The translations under genes were made by a program, and so were the position numbers. A stretch of 5,795 bases of DNA, taken from an uncultured beta proteobacterium. Its GTDB lineage: Bacteria > Pseudomonadota > Gammaproteobacteria > Burkholderiales > Burkholderiaceae. Location: positions 1 to 5,795 of the forward strand of contig CAJAFJ010000365.1 of NCBI GenBank assembly GCA_903938955.1, written 5' to 3'. The notes under the pieces were generated by a model. The model was not told the DNA's origin. It saw only the letters and a list, made by a program, of their open reading frames with translations, and did no database searches. Shown here piece by piece: positions 5,766 through 5,795 of the stretch; within the stretch, counting starts at the first letter, position 1; every line of letters starts with the position of its first letter.

Positions 5766-5795
5766 ATGACCACGCTTGTCATTGCCGAACACGAC
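5766..5795 (+). CDS. etfA: Electron transfer flavoprotein subunit alpha, N-terminal fragment
   Basis: Only ten codons are inside the window, reading MTTLVIAEHD. This is the typical EtfA N-terminus, and it comes 26 bp after the etfB stop, where etfA is expected. A weak GGAA (5751-5754) lies 11 nt before the ATG. EtfA binds the redox-active FAD and pairs with EtfB. The rest of the gene, including its FAD-binding C-terminal domain, lies beyond the right edge, so completeness cannot be judged. The call rests on the short N-terminal match and the position. Confidence 0.85.
   Translation, partial: MTTLVIAEHD

Noticed and set aside
5136..5792. 218-codon open frame on the minus strand opposite etfB
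   Set aside because: Its Ser/Arg-rich translation matches no family, and the sense frame is a clear EtfB.

Overview
The window is GC-rich with dense coding and good codon structure, and its protein families look like those of a betaproteobacterium, probably Burkholderiales/Comamonadaceae. That placement rests on the general look of the ETF-ubiquinone oxidoreductase, EtfB and FAD oxidoreductase sequences and on the GC content. No database search was made. I see no RNA gene, insertion sequence, CRISPR array or phage gene.

Layout. Positions 1-76 hold a strong hairpin terminator and no gene. Three genes then lie on the minus strand, transcribed from right to left: a LysR-family regulator (3629 to 2607), an N-formylglutamate deformylase of the HutG type (2610 to 1801, overlapping the regulator by an ATGA junction) and a full-length ETF-ubiquinone oxidoreductase (1768 to 77). 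A small hairpin followed by five Ts overlaps the hutG stop codon and may separate the last two genes. A 150-bp divergent intergenic region (3630-3779) carries a perfect 12-bp inverted repeat. To its right, on the plus strand, lie a stand-alone DAO-family FAD oxidoreductase (3780-4964), an electron transfer flavoprotein beta subunit (4978-5739) and the first ten codons of the alpha subunit (from 5766, cut by the window end).

How the genes fit together. The plus-strand operon probably makes a flavin dehydrogenase that oxidises an amino acid or N-methylated amine and passes electrons to its own EtfBA. The ETF-ubiquinone oxidoreductase on the other strand would then pass them to the quinone pool. 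The window thus holds every step from dehydrogenase to ubiquinone, with a LysR regulator at the divergent promoter. The substrate cannot be read from the sequence. The adjacent deformylase makes glutamate and formate from N-formylglutamate, which hints at amino-acid or histidine-derived catabolism, but no other hut gene is visible.

The most interesting points are the inverted repeat in the leader of the oxidoreductase operon, the replacement of two monomeric sarcosine oxidase hallmark residues in the oxidoreductase, and the unusual nucleotide-loop motif in EtfB. No clearly novel system is visible.
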